DNA of 60,824 nt from Candidatus Gastranaerophilales bacterium (lineage in GTDB: Bacteria > Cyanobacteriota > Vampirovibrionia > Gastranaerophilales > Gastranaerophilaceae), in assembly GCA_944322935.1 (NCBI GenBank), contig CALUQO010000012.1, positions 1-60,824 of the forward strand, in the 5' to 3' direction. The position numbers and the translations under genes were made by a program. Under the pieces are notes generated by a model that ran no database searches, was not told the DNA's origin, and saw nothing but the letters and a program-made list of their open reading frames with translations. Of this stretch, positions 36,275-44,915 are shown in pieces (positions within the stretch are counted from its first letter, which is position 1; each line of letters starts with the position of its first letter).

Positions 36275-37291
36275 ATGAATGAATTAAAACTATCGGAGAA
36301 AAAACAGTTTTTTAACTCAATAGAAAGTCTGTACAGTGCCGGCTTTTCATATACTGACATATTTCAAACAATAGAATCATCATCCGTAAACATAAATATT
36401 AAACATCTGGCACGGATTTTCAGAAGCGGAATTGAAGACGGCCTGCCTGTTACCGATATCATGATGAGATATAAAGATATAGTGGGCCCGCAGTATGCAA
36501 TGCTTTTTTGTGCGGGAGATAAAAGCGGAAAGCTGGAAGACGCAGTAAACAGGATAAGAGAAGAGATAAAAAGAACGGAAAATTTAAAAAGTTCTTTAAT
36601 CGCTGCACTTACCTATCCGACTATTATGCTGCTTGGCTGCATCGGGGTTTTTATATTCTGCCAGTCGTTTTTCTTTAAGGTTTTTGATGTAATGTACACT
36701 GTGGGCATGTGCCCGACATCAAAAACAATACTGTTTATTACAACCCTGATTAAAGTAATAATTGTGTATGGAATAATCTTTTGCTCCGTGTATTATGTTG
36801 CAAACAACAAACAGGTGTACAGAAAAATTATTGATTTTATAGTGGAAAAAACGCCGCTTGCACCGTTTGTCAACAATATTTATTTTATAAACTTTTTTTA
36901 TGTACTCTCTGCGTCGTATGATGCGGGAATACCGATTATGCATTCGGTGGAGCTTGCTTCCACTCTGTTTAAAACAAAGCAATCAACTCTCGGTATGATA
37001 AGAGTTAACAATGTTTTAAAAAACGGAGGAGATGTCGCATCAGCCTTTATATCGGCACAGCTTTTCAGCCCGTTTGCGTTATCTCAAATTGCAACGGGCG
37101 AAAAAACGGGAAGATTGGGGCAGGCTTTTAAAGATGTGGCACAGGACTACGAACATCAGCTGCAAAACCTTTTGAATGCTTTTGTTGCCTGGCTGCAGCC
37201 CTTGACTATTGTTGTTATCGGAATATTTGTTGCATACCTTGCCATAACATTCTATAACAGGTTATACGGCGGTCTGTTTAATGCTTTATAA
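36275..37291 (+). CDS. GspF/PilC-family inner-membrane protein
   Basis: This is the platform protein of type IV pilus or type II secretion systems (338 aa). The two homologous GspF repeats are visible: the first has GDKSGKLEDAVNRI near residue 85, the second GEKTGRLGQAFKDVA near 275, each followed by membrane helices. The C-terminal helix ends ITFYNRLYGGLF. A TATAAT at 36259-36264 lies 10 nt before the ATG with no ribosome binding site, so this gene may also be read from a very short leader. The matching ATPase is not in the window. It would help assemble pilin-like proteins such as those at 13674 and 55215. Confidence 0.9.
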   Translation: MNELKLSEKKQFFNSIESLYSAGFSYTDIFQTIESSSVNINIKHLARIFRSGIEDGLPVTDIMMRYKDIVGPQYAMLFCAGDKSGKLEDAVNRIREEIKRTENLKSSLIAALTYPTIMLLGCIGVFIFCQSFFFKVFDVMYTVGMCPTSKTILFITTLIKVIIVYGIIFCSVYYVANNKQVYRKIIDFIVEKTPLAPFVNNIYFINFFYVLSASYDAGIPIMHSVELASTLFKTKQSTLGMIRVNNVLKNGGDVASAFISAQLFSPFALSQIATGEKTGRLGQAFKDVAQDYEHQLQNLLNAFVAWLQPLTIVVIGIFVAYLAITFYNRLYGGLFNAL

Positions 37292-37669
37292 TATATTTTT
37301 TTATAGCCAATGTTGAACTTGTTTTTTATTCTGCAGATTTTCTAAAAAACATTTTGAATTATTCCGTAAGCATCCAAAAGGGTAATATAAAAAAATCTAT
37401 TTATTGCTAAAAATTATATTTGTTGCATACGGGTTAACACAAAACAGGGAGGAAAAAATGTCATACATAAAAAATAATGTCAGACTTATATACAGTCTTG
37501 CTTATATTTCATTCATTTATATGTTTATTATTTTCTGTATTGCGTTATTATTATAATATATATAATTATTACAATTTGTTTACAAAATAGCAAAAAATTA
37601 AATTTTTCAATTTAATATAAATAGGTCTTTTGTGTGATTTTACAAAAATAAATAGAGAAGGGGTAAACT
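37292..37669. other. AT-rich spacer containing one small gene
   Basis: This 378-bp spacer is very AT-rich. Apart from the small gene at 37458-37556 (separate entry) I see no other feature. The last 40 bases hold the leader of the next gene (AGAAGGGG before the ATG at 37670). Confidence 0.5.
37458..37556 (+). CDS. Small membrane protein of 32 residues
   Basis: This short frame has a nearly ideal ribosome binding site (GGGAGG, 6 nt before ATG), stronger than most genes in the window. The product starts MSYIKNNVRLIYSL and continues as one hydrophobic helix ending IFCIALLL. It is a plausible single-helix membrane microprotein. No family is recognised. The start has high support because of the ribosome binding site in a spacer otherwise lacking purine-rich signals; expression is not proven. 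Confidence 0.6.
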   Translation: MSYIKNNVRLIYSLAYISFIYMFIIFCIALLL

Positions 37670-38347
37670 ATGGCAGTAGAAGGTATTAATGCATTCAAAA
37701 ATTTTTCAACCACAGTTAATTTTCATCAATCTGCAAATCAACGGACTAACACTACCGCTAATACCGGACAGGGGGGACACAAACCGTTACCGCCAAAGAA
37801 AAACAAAAATTATACAACGCCGATTGTGGTAGGTGCAGTTGCTCTGGCTGCCTTAGGAACAGGAATTTATGCACACAAGACCGGAAAATTGGGAGAAGTT
37901 TTTTCGTCAAAAGCACAAAGATTGAACAAAAAAATAAATGACGTAATACATAAAAGCATGAGTAAGGCCAATGAAGTTATTGCGGAAAATACAGCCCCGA
38001 ACGGTATGGTTGATCTTCCCGCAATTGATGCGGCAGCAGGATTGCGCTCGATTGATATTACTAAAGCGGAAAGGTTGCATCAGGCGGCAACATGGCTGGA
38101 GGAAGCTTACAAAAATGCTTATTCCAGAGCTCAGCTTTCCGACGGAAAAAATATGTTCAACTATATACACGAATACATTAAGTCCGGAAGAACCACTCTG
38201 CCTGAAATATATACCAAAATGCCGGCAGAAGAAGCTAATATCAGAATTCAAAAATTTGCTGATGATATTAAAAAAATGGATGGTCACAACGGCATGACAT
38301 CAGAAAGTTTTATTAAAGATTTGAAAGAAGTCTTTATGAAAAAGTAA
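37670..38347 (+). CDS. Single-pass protein with helical domain, function unknown
   Basis: The 225-aa protein starts with about 45 polar residues (Asn/Thr/Gln, then PLPPKKNKNY). One hydrophobic helix follows (IVVGAVALAALGTGIYA, about residues 51-67), then about 150 residues of amphipathic helices (VFSSKAQRLNKKINDVIHK and similar). AAGGGG stands before the ATG. The polar head and helix order resembles other unknown proteins of this genome (28404, 47616), but I see no clear homology. It shares a terminator with the convergent ribF. Confidence 0.72.
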   Translation: MAVEGINAFKNFSTTVNFHQSANQRTNTTANTGQGGHKPLPPKKNKNYTTPIVVGAVALAALGTGIYAHKTGKLGEVFSSKAQRLNKKINDVIHKSMSKANEVIAENTAPNGMVDLPAIDAAAGLRSIDITKAERLHQAATWLEEAYKNAYSRAQLSDGKNMFNYIHEYIKSGRTTLPEIYTKMPAEEANIRIQKFADDIKKMDGHNGMTSESFIKDLKEVFMKK

Positions 38348-38370
38348 ACTGCTGTAAACTATATAAAAAT

Positions 38371-38420
38371 AAAACGGCTTGCTGTATTACCGTTACAACG
38401 GAATCAAGCCGTTTTATTTT
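38371..38420. terminator. Bidirectional terminator
   Basis: The arms AAAACGGCTTG (38371-38381) and CAAGCCGTTTT (38405-38415) are followed by ATTTTT on the plus strand and by T-rich sequence on the minus strand. The right arm overlaps the last codons of ribF. Confidence 0.85.
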
Positions 38421-39333
38421 TGCCGAAAAACTCTCTTACCTCATTTTCGTCTTTTACAAGCTGAGATTTTAAATCCGGTAATGATGCAAATTTTTGTTCG
38501 TTTCTGATTTTTTTTACAAAAGAAACCTTTATGTCCTTGTCGTAAATATTGCCGTCAAAATCCAGCAAATGAGCTTCTAACAAAAGATTGTGAGAGGCAC
38601 CTTGTATAGTCGGACGTTTTCCGAGATTAACCATTGCCGGATATTTTTGTTTATCAAATTCAACAATTGCAACATAAACACCGCGTGCAGCTTTTATAAT
38701 ATTTTGCGGATATTCTATATTTGCGGTCGGAAAAGAAATCGTACGGCCTATTCTGTTGCCCGTGACTACCCTCCCCTTTATATAAAAATAAGAGCCGAGA
38801 AGGTTTTTTATATTTTCCGCAAAACCCTCCGCAACCAACTGCCTTATTTTGGTACTGCTTATTAAAGTGTTGTCATAGGTTATCGGCGGAATTTCAAAAT
38901 ACTTGTATCCGTATTCCTTTTGATACGCCCTAAGCATTGATGCATCACCTTTTTTCCCCGCACCGAAAAAATGATTGAATCCCGTTGTTATGAATTTAGG
39001 TTTGAAATATTTGATAAGGACTTCTTTAAGATAGTCAACAGCTATCAAATCCGCTATATGTTCATCAAAATCCAGCAAATAAATGTAATCTATCCCCTGT
39101 GCGGCAATAAGCTCAATTCTGTCTTGCGGAGGGATAATATAGTGCGGGGTTCTGTTTTGCAGATAGCACAAAGGGTGCTCTTTAAACGTAATAACAGCGG
39201 ATTTCAGCCCGCTTTGGCGTGCAAGGTTAACAGTGTTTTTTAACACAACCTTGTGACCCTGGTGAACACCGTCAAAAAAACCAAGGCAAATTGATAAATT
39301 CGGATTGTAATCTAATTTTTCAAAAATTTGCAT
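38404..39333 (-). CDS. ribF: Bifunctional riboflavin kinase / FAD synthetase
   Basis: RibF makes FMN and FAD from riboflavin. The 309-aa protein has the adenylyltransferase motif GFFDGVHQGH near residue 20 and FITTGFNHFFGAGKKGD, and in the C-terminal flavokinase domain GRTISFPTANIEYP. The ATG sits 6 nt after a good -10 box with no ribosome binding site, so the mRNA is probably leaderless. It ends in the shared terminator at 38371-38420. Confidence 0.95.
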   Translation of the reverse strand: MQIFEKLDYNPNLSICLGFFDGVHQGHKVVLKNTVNLARQSGLKSAVITFKEHPLCYLQNRTPHYIIPPQDRIELIAAQGIDYIYLLDFDEHIADLIAVDYLKEVLIKYFKPKFITTGFNHFFGAGKKGDASMLRAYQKEYGYKYFEIPPITYDNTLISSTKIRQLVAEGFAENIKNLLGSYFYIKGRVVTGNRIGRTISFPTANIEYPQNIIKAARGVYVAIVEFDKQKYPAMVNLGKRPTIQGASHNLLLEAHLLDFDGNIYDKDIKVSFVKKIRNEQKFASLPDLKSQLVKDENEVREFFGKNKTA

Positions 39334-39339
39334 GACATT

Positions 39340-39368
39340 ATATTATGTAATACCTGTATGATTTTCAA
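39340..39368 (-). promoter_or_regulatory. ribF promoter, leaderless type
   Basis: On the minus strand TTGAAA (39368-39363) and TAATAT (39345-39340) are 17 bp apart. The -10 box ends 6 nt before the ribF ATG, placing the transcript start at or within a base of the A of ATG. Confidence 0.7.
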
Positions 39369-39501
39369 CTGTTTTGTTATTGACAAGTTTACATAAGTAT
39401 TTTGATGTATTAAAGTCTGCAATTTTATATAAAACATTTATAAAAATATATAAAAAATATTACTAAAAACGTAATATTAATTAACAAATGAAACCATGTA
39501 T

Positions 39502-39530
39502 TTGCAAAGTTATGTAATCAGTGTTATAAT
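39502..39530 (+). promoter_or_regulatory. Promoter of a candidate small RNA
   Basis: TTGCAA (39502-39507), a 17-bp spacer and a consensus TATAAT (39525-39530) are followed about 100 nt later by an intrinsic terminator, with no start codon for a sensible protein in between. The strand is opposite to both neighbouring genes. Confidence 0.8.
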
Positions 39531-39536
39531 AATAAT

Positions 39537-39637
39537 GTTATTAATGTTTCGGCTAGTGTAAAAACCTTACGAGGGTCGGGATGTAAGATTTTGGTATCGA
39601 AAGGTATCGGGAATTACAAAACCCCTCGTTTTTTTTT
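39537..39637 (+). ncRNA. Candidate stand-alone small RNA, about 100 nt
   Basis: The predicted transcript runs from about 39537 to the T run at 39629-39637. Outer pairing is ACGAGGG (39569-39575) with CCCTCGT (39623-39629); inside it TGTAA pairs with TTACA. The loop part contains GGTATC twice with GAAA between. The 5' 30 nt (GTTTCGGCTAGTGTAAAAACC) look unpaired and could be a targeting or ligand region. The sequence lacks the SRP RNA loop (AGGTCCGGAAGGAAGC) and any 6S or tmRNA feature, and I cannot match it to a riboswitch class I know. The next plus-strand gene is nearly 900 bp away, so a cis-regulatory role is unlikely. Confidence 0.65.
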
Positions 39638-39659
39638 GCCAGTTTTATAAGAAAGTTTT

Positions 39660-40364
39660 TTATTTTTTAGGTGTTTCCCGCGCTACAAATTTAATATTCA
39701 AAATTTTGGAAAGATTAACACGCAGTGGATTTTGTACTTCCTGAATTTTTATAAAGCTGTCCATATTACGGGCTGTTTCCAGCATTTTTGCTCTACTGAT
39801 ATACATATCGGTAATAAATTGTTCTGTATTGCTGTTGTCGACAAAACCGAGACCACTGTAGTATTTTTTTAAATCTATACGGCTGTTTTTTAACACATCA
39901 AGCCCTATTTTTCTTGTGTTATTCTTTTCGCAGTTGTAAAAAAGCAGCTTGAACAAGCTTGTTCCGGCAAGTTTTACATAATTGTTTTGGGAAACGGGCC
40001 ATGATGCTATATTATCAAGATAACAATCCGGCATGTTTTTATAGCTTATTATTGCACAAGGGTTTTTATCTTTTACAAGCAAAAATGAGTTTTGCGGTTC
40101 GTCAAAACCTGCCATCAATACAGCATTATTTATTATTTTTTTCCACGAGCGCAGCATCCTGTCGGGATAATTTTGCCCTTCAGTTAATTTTTTCAGTTTG
40201 ATTCCGGCGGACATTGCGTCAAGAAAATTTCTGTCGGAATATTCCAGCTTGTATGCATTTAATGTTTGACTGCAGTTTTGTAAAGTTGTTTTTATAACGG
40301 CATATTCGCGAGCTTTAAAAGCTATTGGAATCTTTTTATTTTCAATAATTTTGTTAATCTTCAT
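39660..40364 (-). CDS. GNAT-like unknown protein with FKA motif
   Basis: The 234-aa protein has an N-terminal IAFKA (residues 14-18, in PIAFKARE) like the FKG motif of four other proteins in the window. The central part resembles a GNAT acetyltransferase fold: strands around NSFLLVKDKNPCAIISYK, a motif-A-like helix KLAGTSLFKLLFYNCEKN, GLDVLKNSRIDLKKYY and the GLGF end of motif B. The acceptor is unknown and key residues cannot be checked. The start has no strong ribosome binding site. It is a single gene whose stop faces the small-RNA terminator. Confidence 0.68.
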   Translation of the reverse strand: MKINKIIENKKIPIAFKAREYAVIKTTLQNCSQTLNAYKLEYSDRNFLDAMSAGIKLKKLTEGQNYPDRMLRSWKKIINNAVLMAGFDEPQNSFLLVKDKNPCAIISYKNMPDCYLDNIASWPVSQNNYVKLAGTSLFKLLFYNCEKNNTRKIGLDVLKNSRIDLKKYYSGLGFVDNSNTEQFITDMYISRAKMLETARNMDSFIKIQEVQNPLRVNLSKILNIKFVARETPKK

Positions 40365-40519
40365 AAATGCCTCGGCTATATAAGTGTAAATTAAGCTAAA
40401 GAAAATAGCAAATATTATTGCTAAATTGAAAAATTGTTTTTATAATAATAAGGAAAGGTTATTAATTTAGGTATCTCGATTATAAAGTGAGATACTTTTT
40501 TTATGAAACAAAGGTTGCT

Positions 40520-41257
40520 ATGCCCCGACACGTAAAATATATTTTAACTATATTGGCTGTTTTTCTTTCACCGCTTTGTGCCGCGGCGCAGCAGACAATT
40601 ATCAACGTACCTTCTTCAGATGTTCTTCCGTACGGAGAAATAATTCTCAAACAGTCCAACAAATTTCGGCCGTTTGGTGAAGGGAAATATGTATCATTAA
40701 CACCTCAATTAATAATGGGTACCGGCAAAGATACGGAAATATCGGTAGAAGCCGGCACAAATATTGAAGATACAACCTCTGTCAAACTGAACCTCACCGC
40801 AAAAAAGGTCTTTCGTATAAAAAAAGCGGCAAGGTTTACCGTCGGAGCCACACTGTCTCCTTCTTTAACAGAAGGTCAAAAGCCTGACAGTATGATTTAT
40901 GCACACGGTTCTTATCTTTGCAAAAAGACAAGAACAACATTTACAGCCGGCGGTTTTGTCGGAGGTCAAAGAGAGATGCCTTCCTTAACGGGTGTTATGC
41001 TTGGTGTTGACCAGACCATTATCCCTAACAAACTAAGGGTCGCTGTTGATTGGACTTCGCGGGATGAATCCTGGGGGGTATTTGGTGCGGGGTTAAAAAT
41101 ACGTCCAGAGCCTACAACCTCTATAACCACGGCAATATTAATTCCTAATTCATCACAGGACAGGGTTGCTTTTTCCATTTCTATATCAAAATATGTGGGT
41201 AAAGTATTGCCTGAGTTTGCCAAAAAAGAGGAACAAGAACAAGGAGAAAATTTATGA
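40520..41257 (+). CDS. Exported beta-rich (outer-membrane-like) protein
   Basis: The ATG at 40520 (MPRHVKY) follows AAAGG and begins a clean signal peptide (YILTILAVFLSPLCAAAQQ). The mature part (about 220 aa) is made of alternating strands with Gly and aromatic residues (EIILKQSNKFRPFGEGKYV, FTAGGFVGGQREMPSL, WGVFGAGLKIRP), consistent with a small outer-membrane barrel. It ends in a charged tail, EEQEQGENL, rather than an aromatic residue, which is unusual for a barrel. A longer frame starting at a GTG at 40487 is less likely. Its stop overlaps the next start. Confidence 0.75.
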   Translation: MPRHVKYILTILAVFLSPLCAAAQQTIINVPSSDVLPYGEIILKQSNKFRPFGEGKYVSLTPQLIMGTGKDTEISVEAGTNIEDTTSVKLNLTAKKVFRIKKAARFTVGATLSPSLTEGQKPDSMIYAHGSYLCKKTRTTFTAGGFVGGQREMPSLTGVMLGVDQTIIPNKLRVAVDWTSRDESWGVFGAGLKIRPEPTTSITTAILIPNSSQDRVAFSISISKYVGKVLPEFAKKEEQEQGENL

Positions 41258-41658
41258 AGAAAAAGATTTTTGTTTATCTGATGATGTGCAGCATGGTATT
41301 TGCCGGTATAAATTATGCATTTGCTGACGGAAAGGACTATAAAGACGCAGATTGCGAAGGGCGTAATTTTTCGGGGATGAATCTTGAGTGCGCCAATTTT
41401 GAAAATGCGGAACTTGATAAGGCAAATTTTAAAAATGCAAACCTTAAAAATGCAAACTTCAAAGGTGCAGATATTGAGCAGGCGACTTTTGAGGGCGCAA
41501 ACCTTGAGGGTGCCAATTTTGAAGATGCCGATTTGGAAGAATCAAATCTTATGAATGCAAAAATAAAAGGAGCAAACTTTAAAAATACGGAGCTTGAATA
41601 CGCAATCTGGACAAACGGAAAGCTGTGCGGAGCCGGTTCTGTCGGCTCGTGCTGGTAG
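41254..41658 (+). CDS. Exported pentapeptide-repeat protein
   Basis: The 134-aa protein has a signal peptide (KKKIFVYLMMCSMVFAGINYAFA) and then about 17 A-[DN]-[LF]-x-x repeats (ANFENAELDKANFKNANLKN and so on), which fold as a right-handed square helix. The C-terminus has two cysteines in LCGAGSVGSCW. ATG overlaps the previous stop (ATGA), so the two exported proteins are coupled. Its function is unknown; such helices often act in protein contacts. Confidence 0.88.
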   Translation: MKKKIFVYLMMCSMVFAGINYAFADGKDYKDADCEGRNFSGMNLECANFENAELDKANFKNANLKNANFKGADIEQATFEGANLEGANFEDADLEESNLMNAKIKGANFKNTELEYAIWTNGKLCGAGSVGSCW

Positions 41659-41685
41659 CATATAAATATAAATTAAAATTAAAAG

Positions 41686-41707
41686 ACCGGCTTTATAATA
41701 AGCCGGT
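41686..41707. terminator. Hairpin between convergent genes
   Basis: The arms ACCGGCTT and AAGCCGGT with loop TATAAT lie 27 nt after the pentapeptide gene stop and 36 nt before the end of the convergent gene. The T run is poor, so it is probably a weak bidirectional terminator. Confidence 0.6.
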
Positions 41708-41743
41708 TCACAGTTTAGACGAGATAATTAAGATTAATTTTTT

Positions 41744-42124
41744 TTAAGCCGTAAATACTCTTGTCGGTTGAGAACCTGACTGTACTTCGGGCTGGGCGCC
41801 GTCAACATTTGCGTCGTTGGACGGTTCGTTTTTCTCGGGATTATCAGGGCTGTTAGGATTATTTTTCGGAGCTTGCATAAACGGCAAATTGCTGCCGAAT
41901 ATTGCTATAACTTCATCCTGAAACATTGCGAACAAACCTGCAATCTGGTCTTCAGTAATTGTTAAGTCATCAACATTTAATGTTGAAAAATCCAGTTCTT
42001 CACCGTCTTCTTTGGAGACACCGTATTTTTCTTCGTCAAAAAGTGTTTCGCTTCTGGCTGTGTTAAAATTTGTAGCTGATTTTAAAGCTTCTTGTAATCC
42101 CAAACTTAATCTGTTTACCTGCAT
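41744..42124 (-). CDS. Small acidic protein, function unknown
   Basis: The 126-aa protein is acidic, with a helical first half (LSLGLQEALKSATNF, TEDQIAGLFAMFQDEVIAIFG) and a disordered Asn/Pro/Glu-rich second half. There is no signal peptide or membrane helix, and no family is recognised. An AAAGGAG site lies before the ATG. It is a single gene, convergent with the pentapeptide gene and 146 bp downstream of ispE on the same strand. Confidence 0.68.
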   Translation of the reverse strand: MQVNRLSLGLQEALKSATNFNTARSETLFDEEKYGVSKEDGEELDFSTLNVDDLTITEDQIAGLFAMFQDEVIAIFGSNLPFMQAPKNNPNSPDNPEKNEPSNDANVDGAQPEVQSGSQPTRVFTA

Positions 42125-42270
42125 GAAAAATCTCCTTTGGTTTTGTTGACGACTTTTCTTTTTTTATAAATAATCAGTCCCTGTAATTTCTTTTGGAAAT
42201 ATTTTGACTTCCAAAATAGTTATCGACATTTTTCAGCTAAACTTTATAGTTGGGTAATTAATTCTTTACA

Positions 42271-43116
42271 TTAGTTAATAATTTTTATTCCGTCCGGTAT
42301 AAAATGCAAGTCTTCGATTACAAGGAACCTGTCCTCATCAAACTCAACGGGGCAATATCGTTCGGTAATAAAACATGTCGGGCCGGAACCGCTCATCAAA
42401 GCGTCGGGGAGTTTGTCTTTTATTTCTGCCAGTTCCGCGTAATCATTGAGCAAAGCCAGTTCAAGGCTGTTATACAAAAATTTTACATTAAAACTTTCAG
42501 CCATTTTTTCCGTATAATTGGTCTTTTCCTCTTTATGAACATCAGCAAACTTTGAGTAGGCTTCTTTAGCGGAAATACCAAACCCGAGGGGTTTTATTAA
42601 CGTAACATAGCTGCTCGGGGTGGTCAGGTGCTGAACTTTTTCGCCTCTGCCGGTGCAAAGCGCAGTTCCGCCAAACAGGCAAAAGTTCAAGTCCGAGCCT
42701 ATTGACGCACATAGCTCATCCAGCTGTGATTGAGCCAGCGGTTCATTAAAAATTTTGTTTAACCCGAAGAAAGCTGCGGCAGCATCGGTGCTCCCTCCGG
42801 CCAAGCCGGCTTCTACCGGAATATTTTTTTCTATATGGAATTTGATTTTTTGACCGGTTATCTGCGCTTTTTGCAAAAACAGTTCCGCAGCTCTATAAAC
42901 AAGATTTTTGTCATCGTAAGGTATTTTGGCGCTGTTTCCCTCAAGCTTTATTTCGTTTTGTTCTGCATCTTCAACTGTTATAGTGAGGTAGTCATACAGG
43001 TTTATTGCCTGCATAATGCTTTTTATGTTGTGATAGCCGTCTTGTCTTTTATCAAGCACCTCAAGTGTCAGGTTTATCTTTGCGGGTGCAGCAAGTTTAA
43101 TTGTATTCATATTCAT
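42271..43116 (-). CDS. ispE: 4-diphosphocytidyl-2-C-methylerythritol kinase
   Basis: IspE is the fourth enzyme of the non-mevalonate isoprenoid pathway. The 281-aa GHMP kinase has APAKINLTLEV at the start, DGYHNI and the ATP-binding VEAGLAGGSTDAAAAF. The ending ALMSGSGPTCF is typical. The start ATG directly follows the rsmA stop (no spacing), a common pairing in bacteria. Confidence 0.96.
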   Translation of the reverse strand: MNMNTIKLAAPAKINLTLEVLDKRQDGYHNIKSIMQAINLYDYLTITVEDAEQNEIKLEGNSAKIPYDDKNLVYRAAELFLQKAQITGQKIKFHIEKNIPVEAGLAGGSTDAAAAFFGLNKIFNEPLAQSQLDELCASIGSDLNFCLFGGTALCTGRGEKVQHLTTPSSYVTLIKPLGFGISAKEAYSKFADVHKEEKTNYTEKMAESFNVKFLYNSLELALLNDYAELAEIKDKLPDALMSGSGPTCFITERYCPVEFDEDRFLVIEDLHFIPDGIKIIN

Positions 43117-43953
43117 CTATCCGTTACTCTTTAATTGTTCAGAAAGTTTTGCAAATTCCACTATAGAAAGTGTTTCGCCTCTTGTGTTTTCAGCGATATT
43201 CAAAACATCCAGTGCATTTTGGACGGAAGTTTTGTCAAAACCGCCGTTTATGAGGGAATTTTTTATATTTTTTCTGCGTGTGGCAAAACAAGCCTTTATA
43301 ACACGTTTTAAGAATGTGTAATCGTTTACTTTTACCCGGGGCAGGGGGTTGATTTTTATACGAACAAGTGCGGAATCAACCTTAGGCGCGGGATAAAAAC
43401 AGCGGCGGGGCACCTTTTGTATCAGCTCCACATCGGCGTTAAACTGTGTTAATACAGACAACAGACCATACTGTTTAGACGGAGAGTTCTCATCGGCAAC
43501 CAGCCTTTGAGCCACCTCCCACTGCACCATAAGAATTATTTCCGAGATTCTTTTTCTGTTTTCATTGTCAAGGTCATCAATTTCACCCAGCAAATGCGCT
43601 AATATCGGGCTTGTTATGTAATAAGGTATATTGGCCACCACTTTAAAAGTAGTATCTTCCAAATCTTTAAGGTTTGTTTTTAATATGTCGTTATGTATAA
43701 GATGAAATTTGTTTGTTCTTATGTGTGAAAGCGCTTCTATTGCGTCTTCATCAATTTCCACCGCGTAAACTCTTTTTGCTTTATTAACGATGTTTTCCGT
43801 AACAAAACCAGCTCCCGGCCCTATTTCAAGTACTGTATCATCGGGTGTAACCTCATCAACTATTCTGTTTATAACAGCATCGTCCACAAGAAAATTCTGC
43901 CCGAGACGTTTTTTTGTTTTAAACAGTTTTGCTCTTAAAAAATAATCACTCAT
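43117..43953 (-). CDS. rsmA: 16S rRNA dimethyladenosine transferase
   Basis: RsmA (KsgA) dimethylates A1518 and A1519 in 16S rRNA. Seen are RLGQNFLVDD near residue 16, the SAM site VLEIGPGAGFVTE and the catalytic VANIPYYITSPI. The product is 278 aa from the ATG (MSDYFL) at 43953; an extension of 10 residues is possible but lies outside the homology. The gene diverges from the spermidine-synthase-like gene, with only 38 bp between the starts, so their promoters overlap. Confidence 0.95.
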   Translation of the reverse strand: MSDYFLRAKLFKTKKRLGQNFLVDDAVINRIVDEVTPDDTVLEIGPGAGFVTENIVNKAKRVYAVEIDEDAIEALSHIRTNKFHLIHNDILKTNLKDLEDTTFKVVANIPYYITSPILAHLLGEIDDLDNENRKRISEIILMVQWEVAQRLVADENSPSKQYGLLSVLTQFNADVELIQKVPRRCFYPAPKVDSALVRIKINPLPRVKVNDYTFLKRVIKACFATRRKNIKNSLINGGFDKTSVQNALDVLNIAENTRGETLSIVEFAKLSEQLKSNG

Positions 43954-43991
43954 ATAACATTCTTTCTTCAACCTATGATACAATAAAAACT

Positions 43992-44915
43992 ATGATAATT
44001 ATACCTGAATATCTTACCATACACGAACCTGATGAAAAATTACTTGATATAATAAACGCTAAAGTTTTTAACGACAGGCTGCTATATTATAAGCGGTCTG
44101 ATTTTCACACAATAAGTGTTGTGGAAAATGAAATAGGACGTTTTTTGCATTACAAAGATACATATCAGGCCGGTTTTATTGATACTCCTGTTTATAAGGG
44201 TAATTTGCCTTACATAAACTATTTTACCCTGCCTTATCTGATAAATCCCAAGGTGAAAAATATTCTGCTTATCGGCTTTGGAACAGGCAAAATTGTCAAT
44301 GACTGGGAAAAACTGTTTGAAAATCTTAAAAGTGTTGATGTTGTTGATATTGAAGAAAATATCCTTGAAATTGCACAGAGTTATTTCGGTTTTAAAAAAA
44401 CGGACAAGGTCAATTTTATTTTGCAAGACGGTATTGTGTACCTTAGAAAAAACAAAAAGAAATACGACCTGATTGTTGTAGATGTTGCCTCTGATGACGG
44501 GATAGACGAAAGATTTTTGAGCGAAGAATATTTAAACCTGATAAAAAAATCCTTAACCAAAAAGGGAATTTTTGTTTCAAACCTGTGTTCCAGCGCTGAT
44601 TTTGAACATGAGGATAATACGTTTTTCCGCTCCGTTATGGATTTATACAAATCCTGTTTTAAAGATGTTTGTGTTTTTAAGGGAAATGAGTCTGACAGAG
44701 TTTATTACAAGGCCTTTTTTGGTATTGATAAAAGAGTTATAGATATAACAAACGTTATAATATTTTCTTCTGATGCGGAAATGCGTTTTAACACGGATTA
44801 CGCAAAGTATGATGAAATCGGGATAGAGGTTAAAGCATACTTAAATGATATGCAGCAGCGTGATTCGACAGCAAAAATAATTTTTTTAAACCCAAAAAGA
44901 GTTTCGCCGGACTAA
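43992..44915 (+). CDS. Spermidine synthase-like methyltransferase-fold protein
   Basis: The protein has 307 residues from the ATG at 43992. It has the Rossmann fold of polyamine aminopropyltransferases: ILLIGFGTGKIVNDW (GxG-type site), VVDIEENILEIAQSYF and the catalytic-region DLIVVDVASDDGI. The usual LDG...Q start and catalytic Asp context are only partly kept, so the exact substrate is uncertain. TACAAT at 43979-43984 ends 7 nt before ATG and there is no ribosome binding site, predicting a leaderless transcript. Confidence 0.82.
   Translation: MIIIPEYLTIHEPDEKLLDIINAKVFNDRLLYYKRSDFHTISVVENEIGRFLHYKDTYQAGFIDTPVYKGNLPYINYFTLPYLINPKVKNILLIGFGTGKIVNDWEKLFENLKSVDVVDIEENILEIAQSYFGFKKTDKVNFILQDGIVYLRKNKKKYDLIVVDVASDDGIDERFLSEEYLNLIKKSLTKKGIFVSNLCSSADFEHEDNTFFRSVMDLYKSCFKDVCVFKGNESDRVYYKAFFGIDKRVIDITNVIIFSSDAEMRFNTDYAKYDEIGIEVKAYLNDMQQRDSTAKIIFLNPKRVSPD

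Noticed and set aside
39537-39637. SRP (4.5S) RNA or a known riboswitch
   Set aside because: The conserved SRP loop is absent, I recognise no riboswitch core, and no plus-strand gene lies close downstream.
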